Assembly: GCA_029948255.1 (NCBI GenBank)
Contig: JALIZF010001884.1
Location: 1,106,068-1,170,067 of the forward strand
DNA from: Telmatactis stephensoni
Taxonomy: Eukaryota > Cnidaria > Anthozoa > Actiniaria > Isophelliidae
DNA: 64,000 nucleotides
Reading direction: 5' to 3'
In this document: positions 22,148 to 32,806 of the stretch, in pieces
Position numbering within the stretch: position 1 is the stretch's first letter
Layout of the letters: every line of letters begins with the position of its first letter
Notes under the pieces: generated by a model
What the model was told of the DNA's origin: nothing
The model's input: only the letters and a program-made list of their open reading frames with translations
Database searches by the model: none
Translations under genes and position numbers: made by a program

Positions 22148-23454
22148 CTAGAAAATAACAAACCAGGAATGTCATTAGACATTCATCACCATTTCTCTTC
22201 TTTGCCTTGACTAATTATCTGTATCATCCTCAGACTACAGGCCCAAATTGTTAAGGCCCCAAAAAACAATGACTTTGCAATAAGCTAAAACAACTGATCG
22301 AGACGAAAAGTTAACAGTGCAGCGATAACCAGCATTATTGTGTTCATTTGATAAGAACAATAACTATTCAGACGAACTCATTTGCAACCCTGGTCAAGGC
22401 AACGAGCACTCAGAAAAAGAAATTATTTCACGTCAATGACCAACAATTGGAATGCATGTTTAATTCATAGCTATCCAAACACTCTATTATTAAAGAACCT
22501 TTTGTAAAAAAAAGATCTTTTACAAGCCAATCACTAGCTAGTGTCGCACGCGTTTGGATTTCCCTTACACAACTACTAACTTGAACAATCATTTTCAATC
22601 TTTTCTCGAACCAACCCGCCGAGAAAGTCACTTTGCAAATCCGAATCACTGGCCTCGCCGTGTTCGTTTACACAATAGCTATGCACAAAAAACTCATTTG
22701 CAATCTTTTCTCGAACCAACCCGCCGAGAAAGTCATTTTGCAATCCGAATCACTGGCCTCGCCGTGTTCGTTTACACAATAGCTATTCACAAAAACTCAT
22801 TTGCAATCTTTTCTCGAACCAACCCGCCGAGAAAGTCATTTTGCAAATCCGAATCACTGGCCTCGCCGTGTTCGTTTACACAATAGCTATTCACAAAAAC
22901 TCATTTGCAATCTTTTCTCGAACCATCCCGCCGAGAAAATCATTTTGCAAATCAATCACTGGCCTCGCCGTGTTCGCTTACACAATAGCTATTCACAAAA
23001 ACTCATTTGCAATCTTTTCTCGAACCATCCCGCCGAGAAAATCATTTTGCAAATCAATCACTGGCCTCGCCGTGTTCGCTTACACAATAGCTATTCACAA
23101 AAGCTCATTTGCAATCTTTTCTCGAACCAACCCGCCGAGAAAATCATTTTGCAAATCAATCATTGACCTCGCCGTGTTCGTTTACACGCTAGTTATTCAC
23201 AAGAAAGAAAACCTCTCGAACATTATTTATTTCCTTCTCTCGAACAAACGCCTTGGGAATGTCCAAAAGAAACGCTGCCTTACCCCGCCCATGGTTTCAC
23301 GAGCAAAATCACTGATCAATTTCACATACTTAAGATTGAGCTACACGCGTACAAGTAGAATTAATGTTTTAAAAAACAAAGTTTCATAACAACACAAATC
23401 TCGACATTCAAATATCAATTCACAGCAAACGAGAGAAAAACAAAAAAGTAGTAC
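22148..23454 (-). other. Intron of the gag-like gene
   Basis: Bounded on the minus strand by donor TTTGAG|GTACTA at 23454 and acceptor TTTTCTAG at 22148. Exon phases are zero on both sides. About half of it is a 102-105 bp tandem array. An intron in the gag region is unusual for a retroelement. Confidence 0.55.
22587..23198. repeat. Six-copy 102-105 bp tandem array in the gag intron
   Basis: Copies of a unit containing TTTTCTCGAACCAACCCGCC start at 22601, 22706, 22809, 22913, 23015 and 23117. Spacing is 105, 103, 104, 102 and 102 bases. Each contains CACTGGCCTCGCCGTGTTCG. The copies are over 90% identical, so the expansion is recent. There are no spacers, so this is not a CRISPR-type array. 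Confidence 0.92.
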
Positions 23455-23685
23455 CTCAAACTCGGTATTGTTGAAGTCCTGTTGAGGCTGTTCAGGTGGT
23501 TGATGCTGTTGCTGTTGTGGTCGTTCCGGCTGTTCGGGCTCCTGAACTGCCGGTTGAGCTGCCGGTTGAGCTGCCGGTTGAACTGCCGGTTGAACTGCCG
23601 GTTGAGCTGCCGGTTGGGCTGCCGGTTGAGCTGCAGGTTGAGCTGCCTGTGGAACTGCAGGAAACTGCACATTTGCCTCGGCCAT
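23455..23685 (-). CDS. Gag-like exon 1, Ala/Gln/Pro repeat protein N-terminus
   Basis: The ATG at 23685-23683 starts 77 codons that open MAEANVQFPAVPQ and then repeat an AAQP/AVQP tetrapeptide about eight times, followed by a Gln/Pro-rich stretch and QDFNNTEFE at the donor. The low-complexity block comes from 12-base repeats (CCGGTTGAGCTG in plus orientation). It joins exon 2 in phase 0. It lies just inside the 5' terminal repeat of the YR element, separated by a short leader of about 45 bases. Start choice follows the repeat-proximal ATG in a clean context. Confidence 0.6.
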
Positions 23686-23729
23686 GGATTAGAAATTCGT
23701 GCGGTTTGCAACCAAAAAACCAAAAAAGA

Positions 23730-23924
23730 GTTCAACTAGCGAGTGACTTCCTTTAATTGCCGCTTGAAGTGGAACTGAGCAAGAAAACGAGTGTGCGTCC
23801 AAGTATTTATGGCCAAGCCAATTATTTATTCCACGTAGATATTAGTCCCTGGACACTTATTAGGCTTAATTTGTACCTTATTCACTTTCGCATATAATTA
23901 CGAGTATTGAGAATAGTAAACATT
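23730..23924 (-). repeat. 5' terminal direct repeat of the YR retroelement
   Basis: Near-identical to 17944-18133 in the same orientation. In element orientation it ends about 45 bases before the gag ATG, so it likely carries the promoter. A 19-base stretch (GAAATTCGTGCGGTTTGCA at about 23692) next to it recurs in inverted orientation beside the other repeat at about 17904-17923. Confidence 0.8.
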
Positions 23925-26535
23925 GTTTTCGGATCAATATTGATTGACCGGGAACTCCGCGAAGACACCTCGGTGAAAATTTGAATAATTCGCTCTAACC
24001 TAAAAGGAAAACAATATTTTACGATAAAAATAATGGAATTAGTTTCTACATTTATTCAGCTTTCTAAAAATATATACTTTAATGGGGTTTAGACTAAAAG
24101 TTTTGGCGCAATATAGAGTTGAACGCACACCGGTCGCTAGGGGTACCCTGATACCTTAAACCAACCCAAAATGATGCAAAGTGTGCTGCTAAAGTTATCT
24201 ATGATGCAGTTGCTCCTCAATTTGAGAATATTTTCAAACAAACGTTTGCCCAAGCATTATCCAAAAATACTGAGCTAAACTTACAAAATAAGACACAAGC
24301 ACAACGTCGACTGGAGTTAAGAAAATTGTACAAAAGAGACAAAGAAAACATGGAAAACCATATGAAGGATACATCATTTTTAAGGTAAATAATATAATTA
24401 TTATACTTAATCATGTAGCATGTAGTTTTGAAAAGTTGCTGATTTATTGTTTCAATAATGATCGGATTAGTAAACTTTACACACATATTAATATTCATGA
24501 TAAGGTTACAGAGTCTAAAATTTTATTTATTTTTTAACTTTTAAAAAATATCAAAAGCCATAGTATAAATTAAAATATAAGAAGTTGTTTATTTGCACTC
24601 TTTTGTTGTACATTTTTTTTGCAAAAAATTAATTAGATTATTTATTATAAATAGGAATGTGGTAAGCACAGCTGCTTAATACAGCTAATAATCCAATAAA
24701 TGAGCAGGAATGTTTTATCCATTTTAAAAGCATGATAGCCGAGTGGTTATAGGCCTGATAAAACACAAATAATCTGTGATTTTAATTCATTGATCACAAA
24801 CAGCTTCAAAAACCAAACATATTCTTTGTTTCTGTTAAAAGAATTCAACATACATTTTAGATCATACATAATGCATAAGGATGGAATAATTTTAAAATTT
24901 AAAACACTCATCAAGGTCATGAATTCTTTTGTCAATAAAATCTATTGCTTGTGAATAATTAATGAGTTTTTGAAATGTCAAATAATCATGTGCATGCATG
25001 GTTGTAATAAATGTATATTTTTATAAACTGCTGCCTATTTCTTAACAATTACAGGATAAGCTATAATTCGTATGATAATATTAATGAATTTATATATTTT
25101 TTATTACTTAACACTGATTAAGTTATATTATGCTAATTATTAATTGATTTCCTTTCTATTTATTGAAATACCAGGTGTTATGGAGGGCGACAATCTTTGA
25201 AAAGCTGGCAGCGGAGTCGTATGGCTCTTTCCTTTGAAACAAAGAAGTCTGCAAAAGAAAGAAAACATCTATTAGAAGTGAAGAACCAGGAATCAGGAGC
25301 AAGCAAAAATAAAGAAAAAGACCATACAGGAAATATTGAATCAATGGAATGGGATAAACAAGCCTTAAAAGCTGAGGTGGAAGGATATGATGATAATCAT
25401 AAAGTAAGTTGGAGAGAACTAGCTACCAGCTACAATGTGAAGAATAAAAATGGAAGATTAGCTGCAAATGGTGGGCAGATTGTTAAACAATGGCTGGTGT
25501 CTAATAATGTCGATATTGGTAGATTTCAACAAAAAGGACGCACCAACCCTGTTATAAGAAGGAAGAAGATAAGAGGTGCTGGGGGAGAAATTTCTTTACC
25601 AACAGAGGTGCACCCTGAAGTCATAAAAAGACAACTGATTGAGAAACTTGAATCTGGAGAATACACCATTGGTGAAATGATTGTCCCAAGAAAGGTAAAT
25701 ATTGACAAACAACCAATAAACAAGACAATCAACAGAAAATGGAATACATTGTGTTTTCTTGGATTTTTTTTTGGCATTCCATTTTATTATTTGCTAAGTT
25801 GACAATTAAGAGTACGAACACTAAAAGTGTGCAACATAAATACCACTAAAACTGCTAAATTATGCTAATTCTATTGTTTTCTATGTTTAATTAGCACTAT
25901 TTAGTCATAAGTAGTGCAAAGTGTTGCACACATTTAGTGTTTGTACTCTGAGAAATTATTTCTATTCCAATGAATAGAAATTTAAATAAATAATTTATGC
26001 ATATTTATTAGATAAATTGTATATCATGCAAGCAATACATGTATATGCTTCCAGCTAACTTAATTTTTCTCCTTTTTGCTTTTTTCAGTATGAGAAACTT
26101 GTGTTAACTGAAAATAAACAAATCAAGAAATCTGAATTCATAGTTTATGGAAGAAAAATCCCACTCAAGGAGATAAGAAAGAAGATGCTGGAAACACACA
26201 AGCCATTTCTAAGAGCACATGGTAATGCATCCTACTATGAAAATCTTTCAGAGCAAGAACTAAAAGAAAGCTTGCATGCCATAAATGAGCTACCAGCAGA
26301 AAATACACTCACTAAGGAAGAGATGAAAGAAAAGTTGAAGGCAATGGAAAAGACACGAAGTTTATTGGTATGGTTGGACAATTCTTCAGTGGCCAATCAT
26401 GGTTACCTAGTGTGCCTTATCACCTGTCTTTATGACCCAGCTGTCTTCCTAACTAACGAGGAATATGCCTTGAAAACTGGCCAAACACTGAGTGTGCAAG
26501 ATATTGTTGAGACACCAACAGTACACTTTATAGCT

Positions 26536-26538
26536 TGA
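26536..26538 (+). other. In-frame TGA in exon 4 of gene X
   Basis: The frame ...VHFIA-stop-CGSADCEQ continues openly on both sides. The expected residue at this place in the family, as I recall it, is Arg; CGA to TGA is a single CpG transition. It leaves all downstream exon sequence untranslated. Confidence 0.65.
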
Positions 26539-26583
26539 TGTGGCAGTGCTGACTGTGAGCAGTTGATGTACACTGAAACTCGT

Positions 26584-28293
26584 ATAATAATAATAATAAT
26601 AATAAATAATAATAATGGCTTTATTAACATTTCCACAGGGTGGCTCTTCTATGTTAATGTCACTAGGAATAATACAAAGAAATAAAATATGTAAAAAATC
26701 TACAATAAATATATGGAAATATATGTACAAATAAATCGATTGATTATAAAATGTAATTGGTTTGAAGGAAGAATATAGTTAAGTATTTAGTTCTAGTTTA
26801 GCTTCCTTCATGAGAATGGTTTTTGTTAGCCTTGAAAAGGATGGTAGTGAGTTACAGTTCCTAATGTTTGTAGGTAGTTGGTTGAAAGCTTTCGCTGCGC
26901 TGTCTTGAAAAGTTCCTTTAATGAGAGGGATGGTTAGATTTATGTTGTTGCTGGATCTCAGGATACGAGGAGGATTTGCTCTTTGCATACTTGCGTAAGA
27001 TGGCCATTGTGGGTCGTCGTAGTGCTTTGAATACAGCCTTCAGTAAATGGTGTTTCCTGCGTTGTGGGATTGGTAGCCACCCTAAATTAACACAATCAAT
27101 AGCTGTGGAATATTTCCCTGTCACAAAACTTGCAGCTGCATTCTGTATACGTTGTAGACGTTTCAGTAGGTATTGTTGCACTGGATCAAATACGATATCG
27201 TTGTAGTCAAGTTTAGAGAGGACCAATGATTCAACCAGATGTTTACGAAGCTTGAAGTCAGCGAAGTTGCGGATTGTCTTTAGTGCACTGAGTGTTGCAA
27301 AACATGATGACATCAGAGAACTGACGTGTTTATTCCATTGTAGGTGGTGGTCAATATCGACACCAAGTAACTTTTTTGTCGTAACTGTTTTAAGTTTCCG
27401 TCCAGATAATTCAAAATCCAATTCTTGTTGTTCGAGTGAATGTGCTTTTGCCAATTGAGATGTTGAAAATAGCATGGTTTCCGTCTTCTTGGGATTTAGT
27501 GATAGGTTAGAACTTGATGACCATTCATTTAAGTTGTTAAGACTTGCCGATAAGGATGACATGCAATTGGGAATTTCAGCCACAGTGGAGTGGGCATAGA
27601 TGGTAGTATCGTCTGCATACTGTATACACGAAGTATTAGGTGCTAGGGAGTTGTGTAGGTCAGTTACGTATATATTGAATAGTAGTGGTCCAAGAATGGA
27701 GCCTTGGGGTACACCAAATTGCGTAGTTAAAGTTTCAGAAGCGCGGTCATCAATTTGAACAAATTGTTGTCGTTTAGTAAGGTAGCTTACAATCCAGTGT
27801 AGGAAGTTTCTTGAGAAGCCGAAATTGCTCATCTTGCGGACTACGGTCATGAAGTCGACTGTATCAAATGCTTTGGAGAAATCGGCTAGGACCATTAATG
27901 TTACTTCACTTTTTTTCATGGCTTTAATGATGTCGTCTCGGATTTTAAGGAGTGCCGTCATGGTGGAGTGGCCTTTGCGATAGCCGACGATTCCCTCATA
28001 GAAGCTACCTTGTTGTTCCAGGTGTTTGATCAGTTGGTTTGCTACAATCCGCTCGAAGATTTTTGATAGAGCTGGTAAAATAGCAATCGGTCGTACATCA
28101 TCAAATTTCGTAGGATTGTTTACTTTAGGAATTGGGGAAATTCGTGATAGTTTCCAGCCATCAGGAAAGATTGACATTCGTATACAGTCATTAATTATCT
28201 TTGTCAGAGGTCCTGCAAGAAAATCTGCAACAAGTTTAATGTATTTTGTAGGTATATTATCAGGTCCAGTAGAACAGTCGTTGCAGTGTATCG
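26584..28293 (-). mobile_element. CR1/L2-like LINE inserted in the last exon of gene X
   Basis: Minus-strand element of about 1.7 kb. Its 3' end is a (TAA/ATT)n tail at 26584-26616. The reverse transcriptase frame (28260-26918) contains GPDNIPTKYIK, RPIAILPALSKIFERIV, LADFSKAFDTVD, FGVPQGSILGPLLFNIYV, the catalytic IQYADDTT and LNPKKTETMLFS. A frameshift at about 26970 separates the last block (NPPRILRSSNN..., to 26779). The 5' part with the endonuclease is missing. At the 5' junction a GCAGTGTATCGA segment is duplicated in tandem (28283-28306), and no ordinary target duplication was found. Confidence 0.9.
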
Positions 28294-30540
28294 ATGCAGT
28301 GTATCGAAGAACTTAAAGAAAATATAGCTTATGAGAATATTGAGTATGTTGACAAAATGAGATTTTGTCATGGAGACAGCCCCCTGAGAGCTTTTGAAGC
28401 TGGACACCAAAAAGGTGGTAACTATTTCTGTTCTAGCTGTGGGGTATTCTTCAACATGGTCTATGAAATTGACCATGCTTTAAATTGCCCACTCAATTCT
28501 CTGCAAGATCGACAAGAGAAAATTCTATCTGGTAGAGTAGCAAAAAGGAAATCCCTTCAGTACAAAGCCAAGCCATTGCAGAATCTCACAAAACAAGAGC
28601 TAGAGGAAGAGTTGGGATCTCGCCACATATATGATGGGAAAACAAAAAAGGAACTGCAAAGCCTACTGACTGAGGAAATGTGTGGAATGCAGCGGGTACC
28701 AGCTTTGCTATTCAATACTCCACTGGCTTCACTTCAACACCTTGGACTGGATGATTATGAAATTTTACCAGCTGAGCCTTTACACGATATTGGAAATCAC
28801 ATTAATAATGTTCTCACAGAGTTGCCTAACCATCTATCCCCTGAAGAATCCAAAGTACTGCAGGAATCTATTGAAACATGCCTTGCCAGTAAAGAAAGTA
28901 AAAGGACAGTAGATTACCGTGTTGCACTTATCAAGACAACTGGATATGCACACCAGTCTGGTGTTGTGTCAAACAAAGTACTCAGTCTTCTAGACTCCTT
29001 AGTGGAAATACAAAGAATACTTTACCTTCCTGATGAAAAACGATCTCCTTCAATAATACTCCGTTTTTGCAATCAAGTGTGGTACCACTCCATCCTCCTC
29101 AAAGAGCTAATTGCCAGCCCTCAGACACTTACCCTACGAAAGCTGTATGGTGTCTATTTCCATAACCTGTCAGCCCATGTTGCAACAATGCTAAGAATCA
29201 TCTCAGGCCAGTCTGCTCACACAGAAAATCAGGAAAGAATTTTCAATCATCTGAAAAGAATTACCAAGTCCACTAGCAATTACCATCCGGGCCATGTTAT
29301 TCCAAACATGTTAATTCGTCTCAAAGCAGAAAAGGAAATGGGTGATTTGGACAACTCTGTCACAAAACAACAGTCAAGCATCAGTAAACTGTCAAAATGC
29401 CTGCCACCACTCACAAATACAAAGATTCCTTTGGACATGGTACAAAGACACAGCCGTGAATGGCAAGCCCATTTGCAACAAATTGGTGATTTTCTCTTAG
29501 AAGGGAAAGGGAAATGGTGGAGTGAATGTAATGACGCCATTGAGTTCTACGACATCTCTAATCAACCCCCTGCAAATGAAACTGGCCCTCCCCTTCATCA
29601 TTTCAGATCCAGCACTCTTGAATCAGAATCAGCCTACCTCAAGGAATGCTGGAATAGGTGCATTGGACAGACCATACCAATACCAACACACATCCTACGA
29701 CTTGACCAAGCTGACGGAACAACTACAGTCACACACACTAGATTTTTGAATAATGTCTATGATCAACTTGATGAGCTTCCTGAATATGTAGACAGTACTC
29801 ATGATATCACTAATGATGAAGACAGCAATGCAAGTGAAATGCCAATTACTACTCTCATGAATGAAGAAAGTGGCCAATGCTCTAATGAATGCAGTGACTC
29901 TTCTGATCCTGCAATGGACATTGCTGATAATAACATTTATGAAGAAGAAGTGATAGACATAGCACCTGCTTCTGATGAAGTTATTGATTTATTAGATGAT
30001 ATACATGTAACTTCACCAATTACTAGCCAAAACACTGATCCGTCACACAACTCAGTATTAATTCCTTACTCTCATCAAGGAAATGAAACAACAGGGCAAG
30101 ACACACAAAGATTATGGACAAACACCATAGCTACTACAACACCAGAGGAGAATTACACATCTAACTCTAATGACAACAAAGTTATATGTAGTCGGATTGG
30201 GAAAGCAGTACAAGTCATTCTTGGAGATACAGATGAAGTTTTACAGTTTGAAAAGAAATACCTACAACTTAAAAATGCACAACGTGACAACAGCTGCCCC
30301 ACAGATACTAAAAAGGAGTTGGAATCCACATACAAGGATATGCTGGCACAGATACAAACCAAAGTACTAGCACAAAGTAGCCAAGCAAAGCAAGAACTAA
30401 CAAAGTGGGAGAAGCAATATTTTTATAATAGCTTCTGTACACCAACTTACGAAGTAATGAAGGCAGACAAAACAGCCACTGAGTTCCTTATTGCAGAAAA
30501 TCAAGTATGCAAAAGCCTTATTCAAGCAATGGAAAATTGA
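28294..30540 (+). CDS. Long terminal exon of gene X, still open (748 codons)
   Basis: A 2,247-base frame without stops. It begins QCIEELKENIAYEN, then FCHGDSPLRAFEAGHQKGGNYFC with a CSSC pair that could bind zinc, a helical region with EPLHDIGNH (about residues 166-174) and HTENQERIFNHLKRITK (about residues 309-325), then an acidic, Ser/Thr-rich segment (about residues 490-620) and a C-terminal coiled-coil-like stretch (FEKKYLQLKNAQRD). The ATG at 28294 is an internal Met, not a natural start. That this frame is fully open despite the upstream lesions suggests the lesions are young or that the segment is still used, for example from a downstream promoter. Function unknown. Confidence 0.6.
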   Translation: MQCIEELKENIAYENIEYVDKMRFCHGDSPLRAFEAGHQKGGNYFCSSCGVFFNMVYEIDHALNCPLNSLQDRQEKILSGRVAKRKSLQYKAKPLQNLTKQELEEELGSRHIYDGKTKKELQSLLTEEMCGMQRVPALLFNTPLASLQHLGLDDYEILPAEPLHDIGNHINNVLTELPNHLSPEESKVLQESIETCLASKESKRTVDYRVALIKTTGYAHQSGVVSNKVLSLLDSLVEIQRILYLPDEKRSPSIILRFCNQVWYHSILLKELIASPQTLTLRKLYGVYFHNLSAHVATMLRIISGQSAHTENQERIFNHLKRITKSTSNYHPGHVIPNMLIRLKAEKEMGDLDNSVTKQQSSISKLSKCLPPLTNTKIPLDMVQRHSREWQAHLQQIGDFLLEGKGKWWSECNDAIEFYDISNQPPANETGPPLHHFRSSTLESESAYLKECWNRCIGQTIPIPTHILRLDQADGTTTVTHTRFLNNVYDQLDELPEYVDSTHDITNDEDSNASEMPITTLMNEESGQCSNECSDSSDPAMDIADNNIYEEEVIDIAPASDEVIDLLDDIHVTSPITSQNTDPSHNSVLIPYSHQGNETTGQDTQRLWTNTIATTTPEENYTSNSNDNKVICSRIGKAVQVILGDTDEVLQFEKKYLQLKNAQRDNSCPTDTKKELESTYKDMLAQIQTKVLAQSSQAKQELTKWEKQYFYNSFCTPTYEVMKADKTATEFLIAENQVCKSLIQAMEN

Positions 30541-31572
30541 CTTTTCATAATCATATTCATGCATGAACATAATCATACACCAATTGATTAATTATACTGT
30601 ACATTAAATTGTGAGGCATAGTAATTAAGAAATCAAATAATCAAAAATATTTAAGGTAATGCCAGATTTTGAAATTTTATCTTAATCTCTATATATATTA
30701 AATGAGATTGGATGTTTAAGCTTATATTGCTATTTGAGATTTCTAAATTTTATATAAGCTTACAGAGATTCGAAAAGTTATGAAAATCTGGTCTAGAAAA
30801 AATATTATTTTCTTGTACAAATTAAAGTAGTAAAATCATGTACATATTAGCTTATACCACGGTTAATTATTGGATCTATACAATACAAATATATATATCA
30901 TGAGCTTGAATTAAGTTGAGCTTATATCAAAGTAACTGTGTATACTACTCGATCGTGATAAAACAAGCAACAACATAAGCTTACTAAGCTCATAAAGATT
31001 ATACACTATAATTCTTATAAGTTATATTGTGAATATCTAATAATAATGATAACTCATAATTCGATCTTCCTTGCTACCAAAGGCGTCCGAAGTCGATCCT
31101 AACGATGTCGACTGTGGATGCTTTTGGTGACAGGGAAAATTTGATCATGCATACGTGAGCTACGTGTACCTGATCGAGAAGCATTTTTAACTGTAAATAA
31201 TCTAATAAATTATGCCGTACGAGATGTTGAAGTCGATTTTCACTATTTCATGTAAAATACGTTTGAAGAATGTGTCGACTGTATACTCGTAGACTACTGG
31301 TGAATAGTAAAATGACTTAATTCAGTTATTTTATGCTAAAAACTAGCTGTGATTCAGTGACAGACTGAAGCAAGTAGATCGAACAAACACATATAAATAA
31401 CTCACCTTTCTTAGATTTGATCGGCTTTCCAATCCACAGTAGATCACACAAGCAGTATAACACAGAAAATCCATGCATTTTTCTCGAATGGAAATAATTC
31501 ATTTTGGAATAAAACGTTTTTAAAACTTATAAACAAAATCTCAAGTGTTTGGGAATTGGAGACAGCTTCACC
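30541..31572. other. 3' flank of gene X, no gene recognised
   Basis: Very AT-rich. A short inverted pair (CTACCAAAGGCGTCC near 31074, GGATGCTTTTGGTGAC near 31118) is the only structure noted. Confidence 0.45.
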
Positions 31573-31791
31573 CACAGGCAGCCCAAGCTCTTATTCTGTG
31601 GTATTGTATTACAACGAACGATTGTTTTCTGAACTGAACATTAACGGCCATATTTTACATCCTTAAAATATTGTACTTATGTGAATAAAACTGACTTAAC
31701 TCGATAACATGTTGTGTCATATATTACTTGGCCGAGTTTGAAGTCATTTGGGTGAGTTTTCACTGAGTTATCCTTGTTTTGCTCCCCCCAC
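31573..31791. repeat. 217-bp direct repeat, left copy
   Basis: From CACAGGCAGCCCAAGCTC to GCTCCCCCCAC, about 97% identical to 34727-34942 in the same orientation. Contains GTGAATAAAACTGAC, a possible polyadenylation signal. The two copies bracket the inverted-repeat cluster at 31.8-34.6 kb. Confidence 0.9.
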
Positions 31792-31798
31792 ATATAGT

Positions 31799-32123
31799 GT
31801 TCGCCGTGTAGTTTGAGTCACACATATTTGCATGCTTTTTCTGTTGTCACATTACGCACGTGCTGATCGACCGTGCGGAAATATTCAATTCGAACGCTCC
31901 TACAAATTTAAAGAATGCAACTTTTACGCCAAGCAAAAGTAATACATTTTTTTCGTGATTCTGTGCATTCGATCGAGTTTACTATATCAAGTCTGCTTTA
32001 ATAGCGTAATTTAATTGTGAGCCTGTCGTCGAATTGAATATTTCCGCACGGTCGATCAGCACGTGCGTAATGTGACAACAGAAAAAGCATGCAAATATAT
32101 ATGTGTGACTCAAACTCGGCGAA
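31799..32123. mobile_element. Foldback element, about 97-bp arms
   Basis: Left arm 31799-31895 (GTTCGCCG...AATTCGA) pairs with right arm 32028-32123 (TCGAATTG...CGGCGAA), with a spacer of about 130 bases. The arms include GATCGACCGTGCGGAAATATTC. No coding capacity. The arms are about 92% complementary. Confidence 0.85.
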
Positions 32124-32806
32124 ATCAACACTGCTTTAGCAAAACAACCGCGGCAGAAGCAAATGCAAATATACCTAAGTTTGAAATTTTATTTGAGCAC
32201 CTTAGAGGTATTCTTTCGTTTACCAACTTGGAACCATAATTGGACATATTCTGAATAATTAATAGCGGACATTAAAAAAATATTCATCGACGATTTTTTA
32301 ATTAGCGCGTTCAGAAGCAAAAATTTCAGGTTTTGCGAGAAAATGAACAAAAATATTACATGACTTGTACCACTCTTAAAAATCATTGCCTTGGCCGAAT
32401 CTATTGAAAATCTTAGAAAGTGTAGAACTAAGTCTTGGCAATAACTGGGAGCAAGGATTTTGTTGTATCTTGTCAGAGTGGGTTGTTATCGTAAATAGTA
32501 CAAAACATATGAATTTTTGTATACAAAAAAATAAAACCGTTTTTATTCAAAAACTATGAGTACGATTTTTTTGACACGTCCTCAGAATGTAGACCTAACT
32601 AACAACTTTACCGTAGGATATGTGGCTCTAAAAGTTTAGACCGATATTTCTCGAAAATGAGCTTTAAGTAAAGAAGACGACATAATGATTTCTTCACTAA
32701 AATAAAACGGATTTCAAAAAAATATACTTTTTAAAAACTTCATTCTATATCTAGACAAGTGTGAAAAGATCTTGGCAAAAGACGCACTGGAGCGGGAGCT
32801 ACGGCT
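32124..32806. other. Spacer between two inverted-repeat structures
   Basis: AT-rich, no recognisable gene or RNA. Confidence 0.4.

Larger units (their letters stand above)
15884..24155. mobile_element. 8,272-bp TTAA transposon inserted in an exon of gene X
   Basis: Perfect 16-bp inverted termini GGTATCAGGGTACCCC / GGGGTACCCTGATACC, each directly bordered by TTAA (15880-15883 and 24156-24159). Deleting the element plus one TTAA joins ...CAACCTTACATTAA to ACCAACCC in frame, which proves both ends. TTAA duplication points to piggyBac or Kolobok. No transposase was found: most of the length is a nested YR retroelement (about 17944-23924), leaving a core of about 2.3 kb without recognisable coding. 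It is therefore a nonautonomous element that later served as a landing site. Confidence 0.92.
15400..30540 (+). pseudogene. Gene X: large unnamed gene broken by two transposons and a nonsense codon
   Basis: Coding pieces: 15400-15683, 15791-15883 joined to 24160-24384 (one exon split by a transposon), 25175-25694, 26089-26583 joined to 28294-30540 (one exon split by a LINE). All introns are GT-AG, all phases agree, and the summed length is 3864 bases, an exact multiple of three (about 1287 residues). Lesions are an 8,272-bp TTAA element at 15884, TGA at 26536-26538 and a LINE at 26584. The product is Lys-rich at the N-terminus; the centre has NGGQIVKQWL, GGEISLPTEVHPE, YGRKIPLKEIR, and VWLDNSSVANHGYLV. 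I recall similar uncharacterised proteins being expanded in cnidarians; no molecular function is established to my knowledge. Asp in WLDNSS, Asp in EPLHDIGNH and Glu in HTENQERIFNHLK could form an RNase H-fold triad of a domesticated or element-encoded transposase, which is inference. Confidence 0.75.

Noticed and set aside
22587..23198. Repeats resembling a CRISPR array
   Set aside because: Units are 102-105 bp, contiguous without spacers, and the genome is animal.
23482..23756. Plus-strand Leu/Arg/Cys and Val/Pro repeat proteins
   Set aside because: Antisense translations of the AAQP repeat; the minus strand has the ATG, donor and phase-compatible exon.
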